Assembly (NCBI RefSeq): GCF_000769915.1
Contig: NZ_JRLV01000019.1
Span: forward strand, 51,297-115,296
Source of the DNA: Flavobacterium beibuense F44-8
Lineage (GTDB): Bacteria; Bacteroidota; Bacteroidia; Flavobacteriales; Flavobacteriaceae
Direction: 5' to 3'
DNA: 64,000 nt
In this document: positions 17,200-25,933 of the stretch, piece by piece
How the letters are laid out: every line of letters starts with the position of its first letter
How positions within the stretch are numbered: position 1 is the stretch's first letter
Notes under the pieces: generated by a model
What the model saw: only the letters and a program-made list of their open reading frames with translations
Told to the model about the DNA's origin: nothing
Database searches by the model: none
Program-made: the position numbers and the translations under genes

Positions 17200-18045
17200 A
17201 TGAAAAAATTTATATGTGGTTTATTAGGTTTTGCAGCTATATCTTTAACTAGCTGTGATTACCATGATCCTAATGCCGATAAATTCGGTAACGATTCAGC
17301 ATCAGGATGGGTTCAGTTTGAAAGCAACGGAGCGACTTATGCTAGTGTACCTCAGGGTACTAAATCTACAATAACTGCTTCAATTCCTGTTTCAATCAAG
17401 TCTATTGATATAATAGATTTAAATGGTAATGCAACAGTTAATAATCCTGTAAATGAAGGATTAACGGTTTATTATACAGTTGAAGATATTGATGGCTCAT
17501 CATCATTTATAAACATACCTGGATCTGTATACGTGCCAAAAGGAGAGTTGAGTGCTAACATCACTTTTACGGTTCCTGCTTCAGCTCAGGTTTCTTGTTC
17601 TCAATTCAGAGTAACTTTAACATCTACAAGTAATGCTAATGTTACTGTAGGTTTTGAAGATAACGATATTGCTACTCATGATTTTGTTGTAGGTGCTTAT
17701 GATTTAAGTTCAATGGTAGGTACTTATAATGCTTTACTAGATGGTGAAGATCAGTATCAGTGTAACGTAACTCTAGGTGCAGAGGCAAACTCTTTAATTG
17801 TTAGTAATATTTATGGCATTGATGCTAGTTCTCAAACTACTATTTATGTTAATGAGGATGGAAGTGTTACTTGGCCAGATTATGAAAGTAACTTCTTGTT
17901 AACTAATGGTAATACACCTATCTATGTTGAAGGTAACGATGGTGTTTCTACTTGTTTAAATGGAGGTACTCTTTCTCTTAACTTTAGATTAAGAAGTGCT
18001 ACTACACTTTATGCTAATAATAGTCTTGTATTAACTAAGCAATAA
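17200..18045 (+). CDS. Second SusCD-associated surface lipoprotein
   Basis: 281 residues, lipoprotein signal MKKFICGLLGFAAISLTSC (lipidated C19). N-terminal strand-rich domain (about 30-160) with GSVYVPKGELSANITFTVPA, and C-terminal domain (about 165-281) beginning LSSMVGTYNALLDGEDQYQC and ending LVLTKQ, parallel to the FMLTKN end of the preceding protein. It is the last gene of the SusC-SusD-lipoprotein operon, 32 bases after the previous stop and followed by a strong terminator. Probably a surface substrate-binding protein; no enzyme motif is visible. Confidence 0.8.
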   Translation: MKKFICGLLGFAAISLTSCDYHDPNADKFGNDSASGWVQFESNGATYASVPQGTKSTITASIPVSIKSIDIIDLNGNATVNNPVNEGLTVYYTVEDIDGSSSFINIPGSVYVPKGELSANITFTVPASAQVSCSQFRVTLTSTSNANVTVGFEDNDIATHDFVVGAYDLSSMVGTYNALLDGEDQYQCNVTLGAEANSLIVSNIYGIDASSQTTIYVNEDGSVTWPDYESNFLLTNGNTPIYVEGNDGVSTCLNGGTLSLNFRLRSATTLYANNSLVLTKQ

Positions 18046-18081
18046 TATAGTGTAATAGAATAAAACTTTTTTATATAAGTT

Positions 18082-18110
18082 AAAAACCCGCTTTATAGCG
18101 GGTTTTTTTA
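18082..18110 (+). terminator. Terminator of the SusCD operon
   Basis: AAAAACCCGCT and AGCGGGTTTTT form an 11-base stem around TTAT, followed by more T. It lies about 40 bases after the last lipoprotein gene. Confidence 0.95.
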
Positions 18111-18134
18111 TATGTTTATATATCTTTAAAAAAT

Positions 18135-18142
18135 TATCTTTG
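18135..18142 (+). promoter_or_regulatory. Promoter -7 element of the porin gene
   Basis: TATCTTTG is a perfect TAnnTTTG. The ATG at 18163 is 20 bases downstream; a weak TTTA about 19 bases upstream may serve as the -33 element. Confidence 0.55.
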
Positions 18143-18162
18143 TCAGAAATTCCAAATATTCA

Positions 18163-20136
18163 ATGTTGAAGAAGCATTTCATTTTGTTGTTGTTTTTTTT
18201 TCCTGTGGTGATGTTTTCGCAAATAAGGGAAAAAGGAACTGTAAAACCTAAATTAACCACTACAAGCCAGCAGGGGGCTTCGATGCAGTCTGATAATAAT
18301 ACTTCGACTATCAAATCTTCAGTAAGTAAAGTTTCAGATTCGATAGCTACAGTTGATATGTATAAGATAATTACTATTGACAGAGATACTACTTATGTAG
18401 ATACTACGTTAACTGTTCAAAACGATTATAAAGCTAATTATTTAAGGAAAGATAATTTTGGATTATTAGCTTTCCCTAATGAAGGGCAAACGTATAATGT
18501 GTTAGATTATGGGCTTACTGAATATAATGCTTTTCCGGATTTCGGGTTTAAAGCAAAACACGCAGCCTATATGGAGGTTAATGATATAAACTATTATCAT
18601 GTGCCTACACCATATACTGATTTGTTTTATAAATCAGTTTTGTCACAAGGGCAAATAATGGATGCCTTAGTTACTCTTAATACCTCAGATAACTTAAATT
18701 TTGCTGTAGCATATAAAGGAATACGTTCAATAGGTAAGTATATAAATTCTATTTCCAGTAACGGAAATTTTAGGTTTATAACCAGTTATAATACTACTGA
18801 TAAAAGGTATGTTTTAAAACTACATTTTACAGGTCAGGATATTTCCAATCAGGAGAACGGAGGTATTACTGATGTTGATTTTTTTGAAAGTGGTGAGCCA
18901 CTTTATACAGATAGGGAACGACTGGATGTTTATAATAAAGATGCAACATCTTTAATGAAAGGTAATCGCTTTTTTGTAGATCATACTTTTAGGTTAAGTA
19001 AATCGAATCCAAACAGTTTGGTTTTTCATCATCAGTTTAATTATGAGAATAAATCATTCCTTTATACTCAGCCTACGGCAAACCAAAGGTTTGGTGATTT
19101 TTATACTTCATACATTAATAATAAAACCCGTTATAACAGGTTGTACAATATGCTTGGAGCTGCTTACAGCAATGAGGATATTGGTATGATTGAGTTTTAT
19201 CTTGAAGATTATACCTATAATTACTTTTATAAGAGAATCATTTTTGGTGACAATTTTATACCAAACGCTATTAATGACAGGATTAATACATATGGTGCGC
19301 GCTATACTTATCATAAAGATAAACTTAAGGGTTCTGTTTTATTTTCAAACTCTATAACTAATCAGTCATTGGCTAATATCCAGGCATCGGCCAGGTATAC
19401 TTTTGATGAAAAGAATGTTTTAAGTTTTAGGTATCAAAACATGAACAAACTGCCGAATCTTAATTACAGGCTATATCAAAGTGGCTATATAGACTACAAC
19501 TGGTTCAATGAATTTAAGAATGAAAAAATAAACAGTTTTGAGTTTGAAGCAAAAACCAAATGGCTTGATGCTTCCATGCAGTATACTGTACTTAATGATC
19601 ATTTGTATTTTGAAAGGAATGAAGTGGCTTTTGATGAAGATGAGATTGAACCTGTTATTGTTAGCCCTACACAGTATGACGGTACTATAAACTACCTTTC
19701 CATTAAGGCGGCCAAAGAATTTAAGTTTGGGAAGTTTGGACTGGATAATACAGTGCTTTATCAAAATGTTACCCAAAGTGATAAAATACTTAACGTGCCT
19801 GATTTTATTACCCGTAATACATTCTATTTTTCTGAACACTTATTTAAAAAAGCTTTGTTTATCCAAACCGGTGTTACTTTCCAGTATTTTACTAAGTACT
19901 ATGCTAATGATTACAACCCTTTACTGGGTGAGTTTTATGTTCAGGATAAGAGAAAGATTGGTGATTTTCCTTTAATGGATTTCTTTCTTAACGCGAAAAT
20001 CAAGACTTTTAGAGTGTTTCTTAAATACGAACATTTCAACTCCTCGTTTTCGGGATATAATTATTTCTCGGCACCAAGCTATCCATATAGAGATGCTGTT
20101 ATTCGCTTTGGGGTTATTTGGGATTTCTTCTCCTAA
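18163..20136 (+). CDS. Putative porin (large outer-membrane beta-barrel)
   Basis: 657 residues: signal peptide (MLKKHFILLLFFFPVVMFSQ), a Ser/Thr-rich linker, then TVDMYKIITIDRDTTYVDTT and NYLRKDNFGLLAFPNEGQTY near 68-110, a region characteristic of the Bacteroidetes 'putative porin' family, and a long run of amphipathic strands to VIRFGVIWDFFS. The C-terminal aromatic residues suit outer-membrane assembly. Substrate unknown. It has its own promoter and lies just upstream of the cystathionine beta-synthase gene, which also has its own -7 element, so the two need not be co-transcribed. Confidence 0.8.
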   Translation: MLKKHFILLLFFFPVVMFSQIREKGTVKPKLTTTSQQGASMQSDNNTSTIKSSVSKVSDSIATVDMYKIITIDRDTTYVDTTLTVQNDYKANYLRKDNFGLLAFPNEGQTYNVLDYGLTEYNAFPDFGFKAKHAAYMEVNDINYYHVPTPYTDLFYKSVLSQGQIMDALVTLNTSDNLNFAVAYKGIRSIGKYINSISSNGNFRFITSYNTTDKRYVLKLHFTGQDISNQENGGITDVDFFESGEPLYTDRERLDVYNKDATSLMKGNRFFVDHTFRLSKSNPNSLVFHHQFNYENKSFLYTQPTANQRFGDFYTSYINNKTRYNRLYNMLGAAYSNEDIGMIEFYLEDYTYNYFYKRIIFGDNFIPNAINDRINTYGARYTYHKDKLKGSVLFSNSITNQSLANIQASARYTFDEKNVLSFRYQNMNKLPNLNYRLYQSGYIDYNWFNEFKNEKINSFEFEAKTKWLDASMQYTVLNDHLYFERNEVAFDEDEIEPVIVSPTQYDGTINYLSIKAAKEFKFGKFGLDNTVLYQNVTQSDKILNVPDFITRNTFYFSEHLFKKALFIQTGVTFQYFTKYYANDYNPLLGEFYVQDKRKIGDFPLMDFFLNAKIKTFRVFLKYEHFNSSFSGYNYFSAPSYPYRDAVIRFGVIWDFFS

Positions 20137-20174
20137 GAATCTTTTCATTAACTGTTTTTTTAACATTATCTGTA

Positions 20175-20182
20175 TATCTTTG
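20175..20182 (+). promoter_or_regulatory. Promoter -7 element of the cystathionine beta-synthase gene
   Basis: TATCTTTG matches TAnnTTTG exactly and lies 31 bases before the chosen ATG at 20214. It supports that start, because the open frame upstream of 20214 would begin before the promoter. Confidence 0.6.
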
Positions 20183-20213
20183 TCCTCATATTCAGGACCC
20201 ATTAATTATTGAA

Positions 20214-21575
20214 ATGAAATACGCAAACAATATACTTGAAACCATTGGTAACACACCTTTAGTGAAACTTAACAAAATAACTAAAGAGGTAGATGCTTTG
20301 GTTTTGGCTAAGGTAGAAACGTTTAATCCGGGTAATTCTGTAAAAGACAGGATGGCCGTAAAAATGATAGAGGATGCCGAAGCAGACGGTCGCCTAAAAC
20401 CGGGAGGTACTATTATCGAAGGTACATCGGGTAACACGGGTATGGGGCTTGCTCTTGCAGCAATCGTTAAGGGGTATAAGCTTATTTGTGTTATTTCAGA
20501 CAAGCAGTCTAAAGAGAAAATGGATATCCTTAGGGCTGTTGGAGCTAAGGTTGTAGTTTGTCCTACAGATGTAGAACCAACAGACCCGCGTTCATACTAT
20601 TCGGTTTCAAAAAGACTTTCGGAAGAGACGCCTAATGCATGGTATGTAAACCAGTATGATAACCCTTCTAACACGTTAGCGCATTATGAGCAGACAGGTC
20701 CGGAGATATGGGAACAGACTGAAGGTAAGATAACGCATTTTGTTGTTGGTGTTGGTACAGGCGGAACCATATCGGGTGTTGCTAAATATCTTAAAGAGCA
20801 AAACCCTAATGTTAAGATATGGGGGGTTGATACCTATGGTTCGGTTTTCAAAAAATACCACGAAACAGGAATATTTGATGAGAACGAAATTTACTCTTAT
20901 ATCACAGAAGGTATAGGTGAGGATATTCTTCCTAAAAATGTAGACTTTTCGCTTATAGATGGTTTTACTAAAGTTACCGATAAAGATGCTGCGGTATTTA
21001 CCAGAAGACTGGCTTTAGAAGAAGGTATATTTGTAGGTAACTCTGCCGGGGCTGCTATAAAGGGAGTACTTCAGTTAAAAGAAAACTTCAAACCGGAGGA
21101 TGTTGTTGTTGTATTATTCCATGATAGCGGTAGCCGTTATGTAGGTAAAATGTTCAATGACGACTGGATGCGTGAAAGAGGCTTCCTTGATGAGGAACTT
21201 ACTAAAGCAGAAGACCTGATTAAAGATCATGCTGATAAACCTCTTGTAGTAGTTAGAACAGAAGAGTTGGTATCTCATGCTATAGAGCGTCTTCGTAAAT
21301 ATAAAATTTCACAAATCCCGGTTATTGATACAAACGGTTTTGTAGGATCAGTAGACGAAACGGATTTGTTTAGAAGCTATGTGGAAGATAAAGATATAGC
21401 CGAAAAACCTATTAAAGAGGTTATGGGTAAGCCTTATCCGGTGGTAACAGCAAATACTTCTATTGAGGAAGTTTCAAAGCTTATCAATAAAGACAATCAG
21501 GCGGTACTGGTTGATCTTGGTAACGGAAGACACCACATTATAACCAAACACGACATTATAAGTTCAATAAAATAA
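20214..21575 (+). CDS. Cystathionine beta-synthase-type PLP enzyme with tandem CBS domains
   Basis: 453 residues from ATG 20214; the longer frame from 20118 would overlap the porin gene and precede the promoter. The fold-type II PLP domain (1-330) has the Schiff-base lysine K44 in NPGNSVKDRMA, the phosphate-binding EGTSGNTGMGLAL near 70-82 and GVGTGGTISGVAKYL. The C-terminal 110 residues hold two CBS modules (VVVRTEELVSHAIERLRKY; VVTANTSIEEVSKLI) as in eukaryotic CBS, which bind adenosyl ligands. Reaction: serine or O-acyl-serine plus homocysteine (or sulfide) to cystathionine (or cysteine). Cysteine synthase activity is the main alternative, though CysK usually lacks CBS modules. A terminator follows. 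Confidence 0.9.
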   Translation: MKYANNILETIGNTPLVKLNKITKEVDALVLAKVETFNPGNSVKDRMAVKMIEDAEADGRLKPGGTIIEGTSGNTGMGLALAAIVKGYKLICVISDKQSKEKMDILRAVGAKVVVCPTDVEPTDPRSYYSVSKRLSEETPNAWYVNQYDNPSNTLAHYEQTGPEIWEQTEGKITHFVVGVGTGGTISGVAKYLKEQNPNVKIWGVDTYGSVFKKYHETGIFDENEIYSYITEGIGEDILPKNVDFSLIDGFTKVTDKDAAVFTRRLALEEGIFVGNSAGAAIKGVLQLKENFKPEDVVVVLFHDSGSRYVGKMFNDDWMRERGFLDEELTKAEDLIKDHADKPLVVVRTEELVSHAIERLRKYKISQIPVIDTNGFVGSVDETDLFRSYVEDKDIAEKPIKEVMGKPYPVVTANTSIEEVSKLINKDNQAVLVDLGNGRHHIITKHDIISSIK

Positions 21576-21582
21576 TATTGAG

Positions 21583-21590
21583 TATATTTG
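21583..21590 (+). promoter_or_regulatory. Candidate -7 element of the exonuclease gene, abutting a terminator
   Basis: TATATTTG fits TAnnTTTG and ends one base before the left arm of the upstream gene's terminator (21591). A transcript starting about 7 bases downstream would begin inside the hairpin. No strong -33 TTG is seen. Confidence 0.4.
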
Positions 21591-21614
21591 AAAAGAGCCT
21601 TATGGCTCTTTTTT
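21591..21614 (+). terminator. Terminator of the cystathionine beta-synthase gene
   Basis: AAAAGAGCC and GGCTCTTTT pair around TTAT and continue into T. The next ATG (21622) is about 8 bases beyond. Confidence 0.9.
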
Positions 21615-21621
21615 ATTTGTT

Positions 21622-22134
21622 ATGAGTACGTTTACAGCTATAGATTTTGAAACTGCAACCGGGCATCCTTATAGTGCCTGTGCTGTGGGTATCGTGACAG
21701 TTGAAGACGGAGTGATAACAGAGGAGTATTATACTCTTATCCAGCCACCCGATAACCAATACTGGTACAGGAATATTCAGGTGCATGGTATACAGCCAAA
21801 CGATACTTTACAGGAGTCTACGTTTTACCAACTCTACCCTGAAATAAGAAAACGTTTGTTGGGTAAAAAACTGGTGGCTCATAATGAGGTTTTTGATCGT
21901 AATGTACTTTCCAAAACAATGGGGTTTTATGGTTTGGATTACGATGAACTTAATTTAGCGGAAAGATGGGAGTGTACCTGCCGCATTTACAGGAAAAAAG
22001 GTTATAAACCGGCTAATCTTAAATACTGCAGTGAACGTAATGGTATAGAACTTACACACCACGAAGCATTGTCTGACGCACGTGCCTGTGCTAAATTATA
22101 CTTACTGGTACATAATCAAATTAAGCTTTTTTAA
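21622..22134 (+). CDS. DEDDh 3'-5' exonuclease (DnaQ/ExoX-like)
   Basis: 170 residues. ExoI motif TAIDFETATGH (5-15) has the acidic pair D8 and E10; ExoII is VAHNEVFDRNVL with its Asp; ExoIII is HEALSDARACAKL near 147-159, giving the DEDDh order. The protein is a stand-alone nuclease domain without polymerase or other extensions, so it is an ExoX-like or DNA pol III epsilon-like exonuclease acting on DNA (less likely RNA). It is followed 38 bases later by the DUF2851 gene on the same strand. Confidence 0.88.
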   Translation: MSTFTAIDFETATGHPYSACAVGIVTVEDGVITEEYYTLIQPPDNQYWYRNIQVHGIQPNDTLQESTFYQLYPEIRKRLLGKKLVAHNEVFDRNVLSKTMGFYGLDYDELNLAERWECTCRIYRKKGYKPANLKYCSERNGIELTHHEALSDARACAKLYLLVHNQIKLF

Positions 22135-22172
22135 GTTTTTTCTGTATTTTAGTGGTTTATAACCACACCCTC

Positions 22173-23441
22173 ATGAAAGAAGACTTCCTGCATTACCTGT
22201 GGCAGTTTAAAAAGTTTGATATACTTAATCTGCATACCGTTAAAGGAGAAAAAATAGAGATTATAAATTCCGGACAATACCTGCAACAGGCCGGACCTGA
22301 TTTTTTTAATGCCCAGCTTACTATTGGTAACCAAAAATGGGCCGGTAATGTTGAGATACATTTAAAATCATCCGACTGGTATATACACAATCATGAAAAT
22401 GATTCGGCTTACGATAATGTGGTGCTACACGTGGTATGGGAACATGATACGGAAGTATACAGGAAAGATAATACCGAGATTCCTGTTTTACAGCTTAAAG
22501 ATTTTACTGATAGGGCTGCTGTTGATAATTACAGAATGCTTACCACTCCTAAAACATGGATTTATTGCGAAAAGGAACTGGCGTCTATAAATAGTTTTGT
22601 AATGTCTAACTGGAAAGACAGATTGTTTTTTGAACGGTTGGAACGAAAATCAAAACCTATACTGGAACTGGCTGCCGAAGTGACTAACGACTGGGAGGCT
22701 GTGTTGTTTTGTTTTCTGGCAAAAAACTTCGGGCTCAATACTAACGGTGAGGTGTTTTATAAACTTGCAAAATCAATTCCGTTTGCTGTGATTCGAAAAG
22801 AGGCTTTTGAAGCCGAAAACCTCGAGGCTCTTTTTATGGGTAGGGCAGGTTTGCTTAAAGCAGATAAGCAGGATGTGTATTTTAAGGATTTAAAAACAAG
22901 GTTTGACTATATAATACATAAACACAGGTTACCGGAAGTATACTTAGATGAACTCCAATTCTTTAAACTAAGGCCCAATAATTTTCCAACCATACGATTG
23001 TCGCAATTGGCACAGTTGTATCACTTACATCAAAATCTGTTCTCTAAACTTATTGAAGCTAATACCCTACAGGAGATATACGACTTGTTTACTTTGCAGG
23101 TAAGTGAATATTGGAAAACGCATTATCAGTTTGATAAGGAAAGCACTAAAAAACGAAAAGCCTTATCGTCTGCTTTTATCGATTTACTTATCATTAATAC
23201 CATAGTGCCGTTTAAGTTTGCATACAACCGCTATATAGGTAAAGAGACTGATGATGAAGTGTTGGATTTACTAACTGTTTTAAAACCTGAGAAAAACGCT
23301 GTAATTGATAAGTTCAGGTTTTATAAAGTAGCTGTAGAGTCAGCTTTTGACAGTCAGGCTCTCCTTCAGCTTAAAAAAAAATATTGCGACCATAAAAAAT
23401 GTATGCAATGTGCTTTAGGGCTAGAGCTTATTAAAAGTTAA
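22173..23441 (+). CDS. DUF2851 family protein
   Basis: 422 residues from ATG 22173 (MKEDFLHYLWQFKKF); a GTG at 22152 in frame lies inside a 15-base palindrome and is less likely. The N-terminus matches the Bacteroidetes DUF2851 family: INSGQYLQQAGPDFFNAQL, WAGNVEIHLKSSDWY and NVVLHVVWEHD near 30-95. A C-terminal cluster YCDHKKCMQCALG has three Cys and a His that may bind zinc. No function is known to me for this family; the N-terminal part has a look reminiscent of nuclease-like folds, but I see no clear active site. It follows the exonuclease gene. Confidence 0.85.
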   Translation: MKEDFLHYLWQFKKFDILNLHTVKGEKIEIINSGQYLQQAGPDFFNAQLTIGNQKWAGNVEIHLKSSDWYIHNHENDSAYDNVVLHVVWEHDTEVYRKDNTEIPVLQLKDFTDRAAVDNYRMLTTPKTWIYCEKELASINSFVMSNWKDRLFFERLERKSKPILELAAEVTNDWEAVLFCFLAKNFGLNTNGEVFYKLAKSIPFAVIRKEAFEAENLEALFMGRAGLLKADKQDVYFKDLKTRFDYIIHKHRLPEVYLDELQFFKLRPNNFPTIRLSQLAQLYHLHQNLFSKLIEANTLQEIYDLFTLQVSEYWKTHYQFDKESTKKRKALSSAFIDLLIINTIVPFKFAYNRYIGKETDDEVLDLLTVLKPEKNAVIDKFRFYKVAVESAFDSQALLQLKKKYCDHKKCMQCALGLELIKS

Positions 23442-23446
23442 TTGTG

Positions 23447-23454
23447 TAAATTTG
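23447..23454 (+). promoter_or_regulatory. Candidate -7 element of the PspC-domain gene
   Basis: TAAATTTG matches TAnnTTTG and lies 17 bases before the ATG at 23472. The -33 element is not clear. Confidence 0.4.
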
Positions 23455-23471
23455 GAATCTAAACTAAAGCT

Positions 23472-23699
23472 ATGTCATTTGTAACAAACATCAGGCATTT
23501 TTTTGAAAGGAACGGCTTTCATGTTTCTGCACGCCTTTCCGACAGGTTGGGTATGAGGGTGACTAATGTAAGGTTGTTTTTTATTTATATCTCCTTTTTT
23601 ACAGTTGGGCTTTGGTTTGGGGTATACTTAACACTGGCATTTTGGCTTAGGTTAAAAGATGCCGTTTATACCAAACGCAGTTCGGTGTTTGATTTGTAA
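23472..23699 (+). CDS. PspC domain protein
   Basis: 75 residues, essentially a single PspC domain: an amphipathic N-terminus (FFERNGFHVSARLSDRLGMR), VTNVRLFFIYISFFTVG and a transmembrane helix (about 37-58). PspC in enterobacteria is an inner-membrane sensor of the phage-shock response; short single-domain versions are common in flavobacteria without the rest of the psp operon. It ends 28 bases before the helix-hairpin-helix gene and may be co-transcribed with it. Confidence 0.8.
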   Translation: MSFVTNIRHFFERNGFHVSARLSDRLGMRVTNVRLFFIYISFFTVGLWFGVYLTLAFWLRLKDAVYTKRSSVFDL

Positions 23700-23727
23700 A
23701 CAAAACTTTCCCTTAAATTTTTACCGA

Positions 23728-24612
23728 ATGAAAAAGCCTTACGATTTCTTTTTGCGTTTTACCAAACAGCAGCAAAAGGGAGTTGTTGCATTACTGCTTT
23801 TAATATTGGTAGTTCAATTAGGTTACTATATATGTGTATCGGTTTTATTTACCGGAGATAAATTTACTTCACAGGAAGAGAGAGAATGGCTCTCTCATCA
23901 AACGGAAATAGACAGGCTACAGTTACAAAAGTCTCAAAAGCGTGATACTATTTTTCCTTTTAATCCCAATTATATTTCAGACTACAAAGCGTATGTTTTA
24001 GGGATTAACCTCAAACAATTAAATAAGCTAAACGAATACAGGCAGAGCGGTGCATTTATAAATTCGGCTCAGGAATTTCAAAATGTAACAGGTGTTCATG
24101 ATACTGTGTTGGCTAAATTATCTCCCTATTTTAGGTTTTCCGTTAAACCGATTAGTAAGCAAAGTGATAATGAACAGCATGTTATTCCTGCAATTACTCA
24201 CAAAGACGAAATAGTTATCATCGATATTAATAAGGCTACCAGTGAAGAGCTAATTAAAATACACGGCATAGGGGATTATTATTCTAAACTTATAATAGAG
24301 AGAAGAGAACAATTAGGAGGCTATGTGAGTATGGAGCAAATGGATGATTTTTCTCAAATTCCACAACAGGCTATAATACTTCTTAAAGAACATTTTCAGG
24401 TTAAAGAAGTACCTCAAACCTTAAAGATAAATGTGAATAGTGCCTCATTGAACCAGCTGTCCCGATTTCCTTATTTTGATAAAGATCTGGCTCGTGCTAT
24501 TATTACTCACAGGAGTATGTTGGGAAAATTCGTTAAAATTGAGGATTTGTTAAAAATAAATGGTTTTCCTGTTCAAAAAGAAAAAATAATTGCGTTATAT
24601 TTGGAATTCTAA
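23728..24612 (+). CDS. Membrane-anchored helix-hairpin-helix (ComEA-like) protein
   Basis: 294 residues from ATG 23728, which gives MKKPYDFFLRFTKQQQKG, a single transmembrane helix (VVALLLLILVVQLGYYICV, about 19-37) and an extracytoplasmic remainder. The frame is open upstream but overlaps the PspC gene. At least two, probably three, helix-hairpin-helix units are visible: IDINKATSEELIKIHGIGDY (about 168-187), INVNSASLNQLSRFPYFDK (about 235-253) and an earlier, less perfect one near 92-130. ComEA-type HhH proteins bind double-stranded DNA in uptake for transformation. A DNA-binding role outside the inner membrane is plausible but inferred. Confidence 0.8.
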   Translation: MKKPYDFFLRFTKQQQKGVVALLLLILVVQLGYYICVSVLFTGDKFTSQEEREWLSHQTEIDRLQLQKSQKRDTIFPFNPNYISDYKAYVLGINLKQLNKLNEYRQSGAFINSAQEFQNVTGVHDTVLAKLSPYFRFSVKPISKQSDNEQHVIPAITHKDEIVIIDINKATSEELIKIHGIGDYYSKLIIERREQLGGYVSMEQMDDFSQIPQQAIILLKEHFQVKEVPQTLKINVNSASLNQLSRFPYFDKDLARAIITHRSMLGKFVKIEDLLKINGFPVQKEKIIALYLEF

Positions 24613-24629
24613 AAAAATAATCAGTCAAA

Positions 24630-25772
24630 ATGAATTTTGAATATAACGAAACGCAAAAAATGATCGCTGACTCTATCAAAGATTTTGCAGAGCAGCACAT
24701 ACGTCCTAATATTATGGAATGGGACGAAAAACAACATTTTCCTGTAGATCTTTTTAAGCAGCTTGGTGAGATGGGCTATATGGGGGTTTTGGTTCCTGAA
24801 GCTTACGGAGGATCTGGTCTTGGTTATCATGAATATATTACAGTAATAGAAGAAATATCAAAAGTAGATCCGTCAATAGGATTATCTGTGGCAGCACATA
24901 ACTCATTATGTACAAACCATATCCTTACTTTTGGTAATGAAGAACAAAAAAAGAAATGGTTGCCTAAACTGGCTACTGCCGAATTCATTGGTGCCTGGGG
25001 TCTTACTGAACACAATACAGGGTCAGACGCCGGTGGTATGAATACTACGGCTGTTAAAGATGGTGATCACTGGATTGTAAATGGTGCTAAAAACTTTATC
25101 ACGCATGCTAAATCAGGAGATGTAGCTGTAGTAATTGTTCGTACCGGAGAGAAAGGTGATTCAAGAGGTATGACAGCTTTTGTTTTTGAAAAAGGAATGG
25201 AAGGTTTTACCAGCGGAAAAAAAGAAGATAAACTGGGTATGCGTGCCAGCGAAACTGCCGAGCTTATTTTTGATAACTGCCGTATACCGGATGCCAACAG
25301 ACTAGGTGAAGTGGGAGACGGTTTTATTCAGGCTATGAAAGTGCTTGATGGCGGAAGAATCTCTATTGGAGCCCTGTCATTAGGTATTGCTAAAGGAGCT
25401 TATGAGGCGGCTTTAAAATATTCTAAAGAGCGCTACCAGTTTGGTCAGCCTATAAGCAGCTTCCAGGGTATTGCTTTCAAACTTGCCGATATGGCTACTG
25501 AAATCGAAGCATCTGAGCTGTTGCTTCATAAAGCGGCTTATCTTAAAAATACAAACCAAAAAGTTACACTTGCCGGAGCAATGGGTAAAATGTATTCTTC
25601 AGAGGTTTGTGTTAAGGTTTCTAACGAAGCAGTACAGATACACGGAGGTTATGGTTATACTAAAGATTATCCGGTTGAGAAATTCTACAGGGATTCTAAA
25701 CTATGTACCATAGGCGAAGGAACTACTGAGATTCAAAAACTTGTAATTTCCCGTAACATTCTAAAAGAATAG
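24630..25772 (+). CDS. Acyl-CoA dehydrogenase (short-chain type)
   Basis: 380 residues, the standard length. FAD-dependent oxidation of acyl-CoA to trans-2-enoyl-CoA in fatty acid or branched-chain amino acid breakdown. Visible marks are AWGLTEHNTGSDAGGMNTTA near 126-145, the long C-terminal helical domain with KYSKERYQFGQPISSFQ and the end segment GEGTTEIQKLVISRNIL. The Glu in EGTTEIQ is at the catalytic base position of butyryl-CoA-type enzymes. It starts 17 bases after the HhH gene but has no functional link to it; a terminator follows. Confidence 0.95.
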   Translation: MNFEYNETQKMIADSIKDFAEQHIRPNIMEWDEKQHFPVDLFKQLGEMGYMGVLVPEAYGGSGLGYHEYITVIEEISKVDPSIGLSVAAHNSLCTNHILTFGNEEQKKKWLPKLATAEFIGAWGLTEHNTGSDAGGMNTTAVKDGDHWIVNGAKNFITHAKSGDVAVVIVRTGEKGDSRGMTAFVFEKGMEGFTSGKKEDKLGMRASETAELIFDNCRIPDANRLGEVGDGFIQAMKVLDGGRISIGALSLGIAKGAYEAALKYSKERYQFGQPISSFQGIAFKLADMATEIEASELLLHKAAYLKNTNQKVTLAGAMGKMYSSEVCVKVSNEAVQIHGGYGYTKDYPVEKFYRDSKLCTIGEGTTEIQKLVISRNILKE

Positions 25773-25793
25773 TTATTTATAATTTAAATAATT

Positions 25794-25828
25794 AAAAAAG
25801 AGCAACTTATATAAGGTTGCTCTTTTTT
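25794..25828 (+). terminator. Terminator of the acyl-CoA dehydrogenase gene
   Basis: AAAAAAGAGCAAC and GTTGCTCTTTTTT pair around TTATATAAG. It lies about 20 bases after the stop at 25772. Confidence 0.92.
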
Positions 25829-25845
25829 GTTTAATTTATTAACAT

Positions 25846-25857
25846 TACAACGTTGTA
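25846..25857. promoter_or_regulatory. Palindromic operator candidate upstream of the amylase gene
   Basis: TACAACGTTGTA is a perfect 12-base palindrome with a central CG, the general form of LacI-family operators, 76 bases before the amylase ATG. LacI-type repressors commonly control sugar genes. No such regulator gene is in the window, so the call is by shape and position only. Confidence 0.4.
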
Positions 25858-25933
25858 GTTGAGTTTTAAATAAAAACTTCTTAAAAAATTAAGGTTAATT
25901 TTTTAGATTAAATAAAATTTAACCCTTTTAATT

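Noticed and set aside
22152..22166. Palindrome GTGGTT-TAT-AACCAC before DUF2851
   Set aside because: Symmetric, but with no T-run and no other support; it may be a weak terminator of the exonuclease gene or chance. Not called.
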